Part shown: piece by piece, positions 18,006 to 25,625 of the stretch
How positions within the stretch are numbered: position 1 is the first letter of the stretch
Layout of the letters: each line of letters opens with the position of its first letter
Assembly (NCBI RefSeq): GCF_017676385.1
Contig: NZ_JAFFZN010000009.1
Coordinates: 62,001 to 126,000 of the forward strand
Origin: Streptomyces spirodelae
Lineage (GTDB): Bacteria > Actinomycetota > Actinomycetes > Streptomycetales > Streptomycetaceae
DNA: 64,000 nucleotides
Direction of reading: 5' to 3'
The notes under the pieces: model-generated
Told to the model about the DNA's origin: nothing
Database searches by the model: none
Seen by the model: only the letters and a program-made list of their open reading frames with translations
Position numbers and translations under genes: made by a program

Positions 18006-19478
18006 ATGGCGGGACTGACGAGACACGACGGCAGGACGCTCTTCGCCGCCTGGCTCGGATACCTCATGGACGGCTTCGACTTCGTCCTGATCACCCTGGT
18101 GCTGACGGAAGTTGCCGGCACCTTCGAGCTGTCGACCGTCACGGCGGCGACGCTCGTCTCGGCCGCCTTCATCTCCCGCTGGTTCGGCGGCCTGGCCATC
18201 GGCGCCGTGGGCGACAGGTACGGCCGCAAACCCGCGATGATCCTCAGCATCGTGCTGTACTCGGTCGGCTCCCTGGCCTGCGGACTGTCCTGGGGCTACT
18301 GGTCGATGTTCGCCGCGCGGCTGTTGCTCGGCCTCGGCATGGCCGGGGAGTACTCGGCGAGCGCCACCTATGTGATCGAGAGCTGGCCCGCCGCCGCCCG
18401 CAACCGCGCCAGTTCACTGCTGATCTCCGGGTACGCGGTCGGCGCCATCATCGCCGGGCAGCTCTACCGCTTCGTGGTGCCCGCCTGGGGCTGGCGGGCG
18501 ATGTTCTTCCTCGGTGTCATCCCCATCGCACTCGCCCTGTGGATGCGGCGCGGGCTGAGGGAGTCCAGGGACTGGGAGGAGGCCCGTGCCGCCCCCACCC
18601 GCTGCGGCATGGGGGAGACGGCTGCCGCGCAGCCCGACTTCGTCTCCGTGCTCTACCGCGGTCGCCACGCCCTGCTCAACCACGCCGTCACCCTCGCCGT
18701 GGGGCTGAGCCTGTTCCTGCTGTTCACCGAGCGGGCCGGGCGCCTCACCTGGCCGCTGGCCGCTCTCGCCGCCGCCGGATTCGTGCTGTTCGCCGCACAG
18801 TTCGCCGGGCGGCGTACGCCGATGATGGTGACGCTGATGATCACCGTCTTCTGTGCGTTCCTGTACTCCTGGCCCATCCAGGCGCTGCTGCCCACCTACC
18901 TCAAGACAGACCTGGACTTCTCACCCGGCACTGTCAGCGACATGCTCTTCTTCGCCGGATTCGGGAACGTGGCCGGCTGTGTGCTGGTGGGCTTCCTCGG
19001 CGACCGGTGGGGCACCCGGCGCACCTATGTGGCCTCGCTGTGTGTGTCGATGCTCTTCGTACTGCCGGTCTTCGCCATGGACAGCGGCCAGACCGTCTGG
19101 CTGGCCCTGCTGCTGTTCTTCCAGCAGATGTTCGCGCAGGGCATCTCCGGGCTGCTGCCGAAGCTGATCGGCGGCTACTTCCGCACCCCGGAGCGCGCGG
19201 CGGGGCTCGGCTTCACCTACAACGTCGGCTCCCTCGGCGGCGCGGTGGCGCCCGTGCTGGGCGCCTCCCTGGCGGGCGGACACAGCCTGGGCCCCTCACT
19301 CGCCTGGCTGACGTTCTCCCTCACCCTGGTGGTGATCGTGCTGATCGCCGTCGACGCGCCGCTGCGGGTGCAGCGGCTGATGGGGTGCCGCGGAGCCGCG
19401 CCCCAGGGCGATCTGACCGAGCAACCTGCGGTCGACCCGGACCAGTTCGACCCCCGTCCTCGTACCACTCCGAAGTGA
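18006..19478 (+). CDS. nanT: Sialate:H+ symporter-type MFS transporter (NanT-like)
   Basis: A 490-residue MFS symporter that closely resembles E. coli NanT along its whole length. Shared segments include [20 protein letters not shown] near the start, [18 protein letters not shown] (around 120), [19 protein letters not shown] (around 290), and [20 protein letters not shown] (around 395). NanT imports sialic acids, and the 14-helix form with extra central segments fits the length. It sits behind a perfect palindrome and is followed after 30 bp by a DapA/NanA-family lyase, which would cleave the imported acid. Similarity is recalled, not computed, and a related sugar acid cannot be excluded as substrate. 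Confidence 0.85.
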   Translation: MAGLTRHDGRTLFAAWLGYLMDGFDFVLITLVLTEVAGTFELSTVTAATLVSAAFISRWFGGLAIGAVGDRYGRKPAMILSIVLYSVGSLACGLSWGYWSMFAARLLLGLGMAGEYSASATYVIESWPAAARNRASSLLISGYAVGAIIAGQLYRFVVPAWGWRAMFFLGVIPIALALWMRRGLRESRDWEEARAAPTRCGMGETAAAQPDFVSVLYRGRHALLNHAVTLAVGLSLFLLFTERAGRLTWPLAALAAAGFVLFAAQFAGRRTPMMVTLMITVFCAFLYSWPIQALLPTYLKTDLDFSPGTVSDMLFFAGFGNVAGCVLVGFLGDRWGTRRTYVASLCVSMLFVLPVFAMDSGQTVWLALLLFFQQMFAQGISGLLPKLIGGYFRTPERAAGLGFTYNVGSLGGAVAPVLGASLAGGHSLGPSLAWLTFSLTLVVIVLIAVDAPLRVQRLMGCRGAAPQGDLTEQPAVDPDQFDPRPRTTPK

Positions 19479-19508
19479 CAGCCGGCACCGCTGGGAGACA
19501 ATGCCTCG

Positions 19509-20483
19509 ATGACCGACCAACCCGTATCAGGACCGGCCCTCGCGGACCGTACAGCGCTGGGCGGGGTGATCCCCCCGCTGTGCACCCCGCTGACCGGGGC
19601 GGGGGAGCTGGATGCGGCCTCGCTCCGGCGGCTGTGCGCGTTCCTGCTCGATGCCGGGGTCGACGGCCTTTTCGTCAACGGCTCGACCGGTGAACTCGCC
19701 TACCACACAGACGAGGTGCGGCTGGCGGCGCTGCGCACCGTACGTGAGGCGGTCGGCGGCACCGTCCCCGTCCTGGCCGGCGCCGTCGACATGACGGCCA
19801 ACCGGGTCGTCGCGCAGGCGCGCGCCGCGCGGGACGCGGGCGCGGATGCCGTGGTGGCCACCGTGCCCTTCTACTCGCCCACCCACCCGGGGGAGATGGC
19901 CGACCACTTCCGCGCGGTGCGGGAAGCGGTCGGTCTGCCGCTGTGGGCGTACGACATCCCCGGCAACGTCCAGCGCAAGCTCCCCGCCGAGGTCACGGCC
20001 GAGCTCGCAGCCGACGGGGTGCTGGCCGGTCTCAAGGACAGCAGCGGCGATCTCGACCAGCTGCGCAGCCTCCTGCACCTCACCGAGGCCAATGGCGCAC
20101 GCGCCCAAGGTTTCTCGGTGCTCACCGGTTCCGAGACGATGGCCGACACCGCCCTCGCGCTGGGCGCCGACGGCATCGTGCCCGGCCTGGGCAACGTCGA
20201 CCCGCACGGCTATGTCGCCCTGCACCGGGCGATGCGGCGCGGCGACACCCTGGCGGCGGCAGCCGAACAGGAGCGGCTGCGCGGGCTGTTCGGGCTGACC
20301 CGGGTGGGCGATCCCGCCAGGCTGGGCACCTACTCGGCGGCCATCGGCGCGTTCAAGGAGGCACTGTGCCGGCGCGGGATCATCGCCACGGCCACCACTC
20401 CGCTGCCGATGCGCCCCCTGAACGGCGAGGAGCGCGCCGCGGTGGCACGCTGCCTCGCCGAGGCGGGGCTGGGGCCGGTGTGA
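19509..20483 (+). CDS. DapA/NanA-family class I aldolase (N-acetylneuraminate lyase-like)
   Basis: A 324-residue cytoplasmic Schiff-base lyase. The FVNGSTGEL motif (GxxGE carboxylate-binding loop, around residue 57), the WAYDIPGN Tyr and the GLKDSSGD Lys that forms the imine with pyruvate are all present. This family includes dihydrodipicolinate synthase, N-acetylneuraminate lyase and keto-deoxy sugar acid dehydratases. Adjacent nanT (30-bp gap, same strand) points to sialic acid cleavage into N-acetylmannosamine and pyruvate. The other nan enzymes (NanE epimerase, NanK kinase) are not in the window, so the specific activity stays an inference. Confidence 0.85.
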   Translation: MTDQPVSGPALADRTALGGVIPPLCTPLTGAGELDAASLRRLCAFLLDAGVDGLFVNGSTGELAYHTDEVRLAALRTVREAVGGTVPVLAGAVDMTANRVVAQARAARDAGADAVVATVPFYSPTHPGEMADHFRAVREAVGLPLWAYDIPGNVQRKLPAEVTAELAADGVLAGLKDSSGDLDQLRSLLHLTEANGARAQGFSVLTGSETMADTALALGADGIVPGLGNVDPHGYVALHRAMRRGDTLAAAAEQERLRGLFGLTRVGDPARLGTYSAAIGAFKEALCRRGIIATATTPLPMRPLNGEERAAVARCLAEAGLGPV

Positions 20484-20534
20484 CTCCTGGGCGTCGGCTA
20501 CGGGCTGGGCTCCGGGCGCAGCTCCGGCGGGTGG

Positions 20535-21287
20535 TCACCGCGCCGAATAGCCGCCGTCCACCAGGTGGTAGCTGCCCTGGATGAAGGAGGCGCGCTCGGA
20601 CAGCAGGAACGCGGTCAGTTCGGCCACCTCGTCGGCCGTCCCCAGGCGGCCCTGCGGATGAAGCGAGATCAGGCGTTCCCGCGTCGCCCGGTCCGTCCCG
20701 CGCAGCAGCGGGGTGTCGATGAAGCCGGGGCCCACGGCGTTGATCCGTACCCCCTGGTCGGCGTATTCGAGCGCCGCCGTCTTGGTGAGGCCGACGACGC
20801 CGTGCTCGGCGGCCGCACACGCGGGACTCCCCGCGAAGCCGTTGCCGCCCAGGACGGACGCCACGTTGACGATCGCGCCCCTGCCCGCCGCCGACATGAC
20901 GGGGAGCTGGTACCGCAGCCCGTGGAAGACGCCGCCGAGATTGGTCGCGATGATCCGGTCCCAGGCCGTGACCTCGTACTCGCCGGTGGGCATCGAGGGC
21001 CCGGCCACCCCCGCGTTGTTCACCGCGAGGTCGAGCGAGCCGAAGGTCTCGGTGGTGAACCGCACGGCCTCCCGGACGGAGTCCGGCTCGGTGACGTCGA
21101 CGACCAGCGCCTCCGCGCGCGCCCCCGCGGTCTCCAGCTCCCCGGCGGCGAGCTGGGCGGCGTCCTCGTCGTAGTCGGCGACGACGACCGAGGCGCCGGC
21201 CCGCGCCAGCCGGCGGGCCACGGCCAGCCCGATGCCGGAGGCGGCGCCGGTGATCAGTGCGGCCCTGCCCGCGAACTCGCCGCTCAT
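20535..21287 (-). CDS. SDR-fold protein lacking the catalytic Tyr and Lys
   Basis: A 250-residue classical SDR by fold: cofactor motif TGAASGIG at residues 13-20, NNAG at 90-93, catalytic-type Ser144, and the C-terminal FIQGSYHLVDGGYS. However the usual YxxxK is replaced by Cys157 and Glu161 (PACAAAEHGVVGLTK). The codons are TGT and GAG, so both changes are encoded, not a frame artefact. The rest of the gene is intact and normally biased. It may be a non-catalytic NAD(P)-binding protein or use other chemistry. It converges with the nanT-lyase unit. A longer frame up to 21509 lacks SDR similarity; ATG 21287 fits the family N-terminus. Confidence 0.88.
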   Translation of the reverse strand: MSGEFAGRAALITGAASGIGLAVARRLARAGASVVVADYDEDAAQLAAGELETAGARAEALVVDVTEPDSVREAVRFTTETFGSLDLAVNNAGVAGPSMPTGEYEVTAWDRIIATNLGGVFHGLRYQLPVMSAAGRGAIVNVASVLGGNGFAGSPACAAAEHGVVGLTKTAALEYADQGVRINAVGPGFIDTPLLRGTDRATRERLISLHPQGRLGTADEVAELTAFLLSERASFIQGSYHLVDGGYSAR

Positions 21288-21502
21288 CCGCCCGACCTCC
21301 GCTCGGTGACCGCTTCGGCCACTCTCCCTCCCCGCGCCGTGGGCCGCACCGCCACGGGCGTCATCCGGGTGAGCGCCCCCGCCGGGGCACGGCAGTGCGC
21401 CGTACGGAGGGTTCCGGCTTGCGCCGTGCGCGTGGTACGCGTGACATGGCGGTGACGGCACCGCCGCCCCGCCCTCCGCCCGCCCGCACCCAAGGACCCG
21501 GT

Positions 21503-21976
21503 ATGACACCTCTGCAACTGGTCTCCCGCCCGCTGCTCGGCGCGTTCTTCATCAACGCGGGATGGGGGACACTGAGCAAGCCCGAGCCTCCGGCCGAGAT
21601 GGCGGCGCCCTTTCTCGACAGGCTGCGCGAGAAGGTCCCGCTGTCGGGTGACGATGTGACGCTCGTACGGGTGAACGCCGCCGTTCAGGTCGTGGCCGGT
21701 GCGCTGCTCACCGCCGGGCGCCTCCCGAGGACCTCGGCGCTGGCGCTGGCCGCCTCGCTGCTGCCGACCACCTTGGCCGGACACCCGTTCTGGGAGGAGG
21801 ACGATTCGGGGCAGCGTTCGGCTCAGCGCATTCACTTCGGCAAGAACGTCGCCATCATGGGCGGGTTGCTCTCTGTCGTCAGCGACGCCAACCACCAGGC
21901 GGTGGCCCACGTGCTGAGGGCTCGCGCCAAGGCGCGTAAGCGCCTGAAAGAGAGCAAGGCTCCCTTGCCCCGCTGA
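21503..21976 (+). CDS. DoxX-family membrane protein
   Basis: A 157-residue small integral membrane protein with about four hydrophobic segments (SRPLLGAFFINAGWGTL; VNAAVQVVAGALLTAG; ALALAASLLPTTLAGH; KNVAIMGGLLSVVSDA). The pattern, including the FWEE after helix 3 and KNVAIMGGLL, is typical of actinobacterial DoxX proteins, linked in mycobacteria to redox defence complexes. Its C-terminus is strongly basic (ARAKARKRLKESK). It diverges from the SDR gene and converges with the GH4 gene, with a repeat-type hairpin in between. Confidence 0.85.
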   Translation: MTPLQLVSRPLLGAFFINAGWGTLSKPEPPAEMAAPFLDRLREKVPLSGDDVTLVRVNAAVQVVAGALLTAGRLPRTSALALAASLLPTTLAGHPFWEEDDSGQRSAQRIHFGKNVAIMGGLLSVVSDANHQAVAHVLRARAKARKRLKESKAPLPR

Positions 21977-22004
21977 GGGGGTGCCCCTGGAGGGGGCACC
22001 TGTT

Positions 22005-22055
22005 GCGCTTGGGCATTCTGCGCCAGGGGCGCAGGGTGGGCAAGCGCAGCCCCCA
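22005..22055. terminator. Nested hairpin at a dispersed repeat (copy 1)
   Basis: Outer arms GCGCTTG (22005-22011) and CAAGCGC (22041-22047) enclose an inner hairpin TGCGCC-AGG-GGCGCA (22019-22033). It lies between the convergent DoxX and GH4 genes. The 49-bp core at 22007-22055 recurs at 41107-41155 with one mismatch, also between two convergent genes. The position and structure suggest a bidirectional terminator spread as a repeat. Confidence 0.65.
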
Positions 22056-22079
22056 TGCGGGGTACGCAAGCGTAAGCGA

Positions 22080-23450
22080 TCAGCCCTGTGCGGCCCTCAG
22101 CACCCGTTGCGCGGCATGCACCGAGTCGACCAAGGGATGGAGCGCCAAGGCGCGCAGCGCCATACGCGGCGAATGGTCGACGGCCGCCTCAATGGCGCTG
22201 CGCTCGACAGCCTTGAGCTGCAGCATCAGCCCGAGCTGGTCCGGCGCCACCGGCCCGGCCGCCAACGGCCGGGCACCCCCGGCGTCGACCAGACACGGCA
22301 CCTCCACCACGGCATCGCCGTCAAGACCGGGCACTGCCCCCCGGTTGCGGACGTTGAGAATGAGCGTCGTGCGCTCATTGCGCGAGATGGCCCGCATCAG
22401 GGCCAGCGCGACGCGGTCGTAGCCGCCGCCGTCCAGATCGCAGCTGTCACGCTGCCAGCCGCCGGACGCCTCGCGGCTCTCGGCCATATAGGTCTCCTCG
22501 CGTTCGCGGCGGGTGTCCTCCCAGGTCTGGAAGGCACGGCCGGCGCCGTCGCCGTCGGCCAGCTTCGCGTAGAAGCCCTCCTGCTGGCGGGCGAGGAACT
22601 CGCCCCGGGTGGCGTCGGCCTCGCGAATCGCGGTGAGCGCCTCGCGGTGGTGGTAGTAGTAGTGCAGATATTCGTTGGGCAGGGCGCCCAGCGCGCCCAG
22701 CCACTCGGCGCCGAAGAGCTTGCCCTCCTCGAAGGACTCCAGGGCCGGGGCATCGGCCAGCAGCGCGGGCAGCCGGTCGGTGCCGTCCACCACGATGCGG
22801 CGCAGCCAGCCGAGGTGGTTGAGGCCCACATAGTCGAACTCGGCACGGTCGGGGTCGGCGCCGACGGCCCGCGCGGCGCGGCGGCACAGTCCCACGGGGG
22901 AGTCGCAGATCCCGATGACGCGGTCGCCCAGCACGCGGCTCATCGCCTCGGTGACCATCCCGGCGGGGTTGGTGAAGTTGATGACCCAGGCGCGCGGGGC
23001 GAGTTCGGCGACGCGTTCGGCGATATGGGTGGCCACGGGTACGGTACGCAGTCCGTAGAGCACTCCGCCCGCGCCGACGGTCTCCTGACCCAGCAGCCCC
23101 TCAGCCAGCGGTAGTTGCTCGTCGCGTACCCGTCCGGCGAGGCCGCCGACGCGGATGGCGCTGAAGACGAAGTCGGCACCGGCCAGCGCCTCGTCGAGGT
23201 CCGTCGTGGTGCGTACGGCGGGCGCGGGCCCGGTGTGCCGGGCCGCCTGCTCGGCGAGGACGGCGCTGATGGCGTTCAGCCGGCCGGGGTCGGTGTCGTG
23301 GAGGACGAGTTCGGTGCAGCGCCCGGCCGCATCCGGGCCCTGTGCGTCGTCCAGCAGCGCACGGTGGACCAGCGGTACGCGGAACCCGCCGCCGCCGAGC
23401 ACGGTGAGCCGCATTCCGGGAGCGCCGTCGGCACTCGTCATTCCGGTCAT
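22080..23450 (-). CDS. Glycoside hydrolase family 4 (6-phospho-beta-glucosidase type)
   Basis: A 456-residue NAD+- and Mn2+-dependent glycosidase of the unusual GH4 redox mechanism. LTVLGGGGFRVPLV is the NAD-binding start, VINFTNPAGMVTEA (around 165), CDSPVGLCRRAA (around 190, with the metal-binding Cys) and GLNHLGWLRR (around 220, metal-binding His) are characteristic of the CelF/LicH/BglT group. These enzymes hydrolyse 6-phospho-beta-glucosides. Its ATG overlaps the stop of the DeoR gene by 4 bp (ATGA), so the two are coupled. Opposite lie a PfkB kinase and an ABC sugar importer, which suggests that the substrate is phosphorylated after import and not by a PTS. Confidence 0.92.
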   Translation of the reverse strand: MTGMTSADGAPGMRLTVLGGGGFRVPLVHRALLDDAQGPDAAGRCTELVLHDTDPGRLNAISAVLAEQAARHTGPAPAVRTTTDLDEALAGADFVFSAIRVGGLAGRVRDEQLPLAEGLLGQETVGAGGVLYGLRTVPVATHIAERVAELAPRAWVINFTNPAGMVTEAMSRVLGDRVIGICDSPVGLCRRAARAVGADPDRAEFDYVGLNHLGWLRRIVVDGTDRLPALLADAPALESFEEGKLFGAEWLGALGALPNEYLHYYYHHREALTAIREADATRGEFLARQQEGFYAKLADGDGAGRAFQTWEDTRREREETYMAESREASGGWQRDSCDLDGGGYDRVALALMRAISRNERTTLILNVRNRGAVPGLDGDAVVEVPCLVDAGGARPLAAGPVAPDQLGLMLQLKAVERSAIEAAVDHSPRMALRALALHPLVDSVHAAQRVLRAAQG

Positions 23451-24199
23451 ACTTGAACTACCTCCACATCGGCCTCGCGGAACGTGGCGAGGGTGGCCGG
23501 GTCGGTCTCCTGGCCGGTGATCAGCATGTCGATGTCGGCGGCCTCGCAGACGCGCGCGCTGCCGGTGCCGGGGAACTTGCGCGCGGTGGCCAGCAGCACC
23601 GCCTGCCTGGCCGAGCCCAGCATGGCCCGTTTGACGGGGACCTCGACCTCCGTGGTGTCCAGCACCCGGCCGTCGGCCAGGACCCCGCTGGTGCCGAGGA
23701 AGACCCGGTCGGCGTAGATCTCGCGCAGCGCGGCCTGGGTGAGCTGGCCGACCAGGGAACGGTAGTTGCGCCGCACCTCGCCGCCCAGCAGTACGAGACT
23801 CACCTCCGGGTCGGAGCGCAACTCCTCGTACACGGCGAGGTTGGAGGTGACGACGGTGATCTTCCGGCCGTGCAGCAGGCGCGCGAGCTGCAGGGTGGTG
23901 GTGCCGATGTCGAGCAGCACCGTCTCGCCGTTCTGGATCAGCTCGGCGGCCCCGGCCGCGACGGCTTCCTTGGCCGGGAGGTCGTCCACCTCCTCCTCGG
24001 CGAAGGGGCGCTCGACGGGTTCGCGGGCGATGGCGCCGCCATAGACCCGGCGCAACCGGCCGGCCCCGGACAGGTCGGACACGTCCCGCCGTGCGGTGGC
24101 CTCGCTGACCTGGAGCCGCCGGGCGATCTCGACGACCGGCAGCACCCCCTCCTCGCTCAGGAGCCGCAGCAGCTTCTCGTGCCGGGTTTCGCGCAACAT
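23447..24199 (-). CDS. DeoR-family transcriptional regulator
   Basis: A 250-residue repressor. The N-terminal HTH includes RHEKLLRLLSEEGVLPVVEIARRLQVSEATARRDVSDL. The C-terminal sugar-phosphate-sensing domain contains the DIGTTTLQLAR and KRAMLGSARQAVLLA motifs. Start ATG 24199 fits the family N-terminus; a longer frame up to 24256 does not. It is the first gene of the minus-strand unit and the likely regulator of both the GH4 unit and the divergent kinase/ABC unit, responding to a phosphorylated sugar. Confidence 0.92.
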   Translation of the reverse strand: MLRETRHEKLLRLLSEEGVLPVVEIARRLQVSEATARRDVSDLSGAGRLRRVYGGAIAREPVERPFAEEEVDDLPAKEAVAAGAAELIQNGETVLLDIGTTTLQLARLLHGRKITVVTSNLAVYEELRSDPEVSLVLLGGEVRRNYRSLVGQLTQAALREIYADRVFLGTSGVLADGRVLDTTEVEVPVKRAMLGSARQAVLLATARKFPGTGSARVCEAADIDMLITGQETDPATLATFREADVEVVQV

Positions 24200-24212
24200 G
24201 CTCCGCACCCTA

Positions 24213-24238
24213 GCGCGACTGAGCGTCTTTGCGCGACT
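24213..24238. promoter_or_regulatory. Direct repeats in the DeoR divergent promoter
   Basis: GCGCGACT occurs at 24213-24220 and again at 24231-24238, an 18-bp period. A TAGGGT -10-like box for the minus strand lies at 24212-24207. DeoR repressors often bind short direct repeats near their own promoter, so this is the best operator candidate in the 141-bp gap. Confidence 0.45.
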
Positions 24239-24340
24239 ATGACCGACCTCTTGCAAGCGGCCGCGAAAGGGTGCAAGGTATCGCTCAAATCAGTCACGGA
24301 AAAGCTGAGTTCTGGCCATAGCTGAGAGGGGCGAACGGCC

Positions 24341-25483
24341 TTGAGCACCACTGGGAGCGCCCTCCCCCAAGTTCTCGACTCCGCTCGAACAGGGGGGACC
24401 CCCATCGCACCGACCGGGAGCTGGTTGGACCCGCTGGCCGCCCTCCGCGCGGACGGCGGTCCTGAGACCGATGTCTTCCTCACCGGCACGGTCTTTCTCG
24501 ACATCGTCTTCACCGGCCTCGACCACGCTCCCGTACGGGGCACCGAGACCTGGGCCCGCGGCATGGGCTCCAGCCCCGGCGGAGTGGCCAACATGGCGAC
24601 AGCGCTGCGCAGGCTCGGGCTGCGCACCGCGCTGGCGGCCGCCTTCGGCGACGACATGTACGGCGACTACTGCTGGGAGGCCCTCTCCGGCAGCGAGGGC
24701 ATCGACCTGGCGCCCTCGCACCGGGCGAAGGGCTGGCACTCACCGGTCACCGTCTCCATGGCGTACGAGGGCGAGCGCACCATGGTCAGCCACGGCCACG
24801 AGGCGCCCAAACCGTGCGTCAGCGTCGCCGCCCGACCGCGCTCGCGGGCCTGCGTCACCTCGCTGTCCCCCGGCCGGGTGGGGGACTGGGTTCGGCAGGC
24901 GCACACCGAAGGCAGCCTGATCTTCGCCGACACCGGCTGGGACGAGACCGGCGCCTGGGACCCGGACACCCTGGCAGACCTGTCGCTGTGCCACGCCTTC
25001 CTGCCGAACGCCACCGAGGCCCTCCACTACACCCGCACCGACACCCCGGAGGCGGCCGTACGGGAGCTGGCCGAACTGGTGCCCGTCGCGGTCGTGACCA
25101 AGGGCTCCGGCGGCGCGGTGGCGGTGGACGGGACCACCGGCGAGTACGCGGACGTGCCCGCGCTGGAGGTCGAAGCCCTCGACCCCACAGGGGCCGGGGA
25201 CGTGTTCATGGCCGGCTTCACCACCGGAACGCTGGCCGGCTGGCCGCTCGCCGACCGGCTCGCCTTCGCCAACCTGACCGCGGCACTGTCCGTACAGCAC
25301 TTCGGCGGCTCCCTCTCGGCACCCGGCTGGAGCGAGGTGGCCGCCTGGTGGCAGTACGCACGGCGGATCGGCGGCCAGAGCCAGGAGGTGATGCGGCGCT
25401 ATTCCTTCCTGGACGGCCTGCTGCCCGGCGGCGGTGGCGACTGGCCCCTGCGGGCCACCCCCACCATCGGCTTCCGCTCATGA
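24341..25483 (+). CDS. PfkB-family carbohydrate kinase
   Basis: A 380-residue ribokinase-type kinase. The glycine-rich substrate region SSPGGVANMATALRRLG lies around residue 75 and the anion-hole/catalytic motif DPTGAGDVFMAGF around 280. It phosphorylates a sugar or nucleoside with ATP in the cytoplasm. It is set at TTG 24341 behind GAGAGGGG. The first ~28 codons carry a dispersed Streptomyces hairpin element (24364-24397) and look non-conserved, so the true start may be TTG 24425. It leads the plus-strand unit toward the ABC importer and is opposite the GH4 gene; a joint role in phosphorylating imported glycosides is inferred. Confidence 0.88.
   Translation: MSTTGSALPQVLDSARTGGTPIAPTGSWLDPLAALRADGGPETDVFLTGTVFLDIVFTGLDHAPVRGTETWARGMGSSPGGVANMATALRRLGLRTALAAAFGDDMYGDYCWEALSGSEGIDLAPSHRAKGWHSPVTVSMAYEGERTMVSHGHEAPKPCVSVAARPRSRACVTSLSPGRVGDWVRQAHTEGSLIFADTGWDETGAWDPDTLADLSLCHAFLPNATEALHYTRTDTPEAAVRELAELVPVAVVTKGSGGAVAVDGTTGEYADVPALEVEALDPTGAGDVFMAGFTTGTLAGWPLADRLAFANLTAALSVQHFGGSLSAPGWSEVAAWWQYARRIGGQSQEVMRRYSFLDGLLPGGGGDWPLRATPTIGFRS
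24364..24397. repeat. Dispersed palindromic element inside the kinase 5' end
   Basis: CCCCC (24364-24368), GTTC (24371-24374), GAAC (24387-24390) and GGGGGG (24392-24397) form a two-part stem. The surrounding sequence (CCTCCCCCAAGTTCTCGACT and following) resembles a short palindrome that I recall as recurrent in intergenic DNA of Streptomyces genomes. Here it lies within the first codons of the annotated kinase frame, which casts doubt on the upstream start codon. Confidence 0.5.
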
Positions 25484-25491
25484 GGGCGCGT

Positions 25492-25508
25492 GCGCCCCGC
25501 AGGGGCGC
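25492..25508. terminator. Hairpin between kinase and ABC genes
   Basis: GCGCCCC-GCA-GGGGCGC is a perfect 7-bp stem with a 3-nt loop, 9 bp past the kinase stop. It may attenuate read-through, so that the binding-protein gene would be transcribed partly from its own promoter in 25510-25610. The core matches the terminator at 14842 and the hairpin at 48159. Confidence 0.6.
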
Positions 25509-25625
25509 GGGGCTGTGCTCGTTCATGCGGCTCCGCCGCGCGGGCGCGCCGAGCCGAAACGGAACCGCAGCCTGCGACGCGAAGCCAGGGGCAGCCCCTT
25601 CCCAGCAACAAGGAGGCGTACGACC

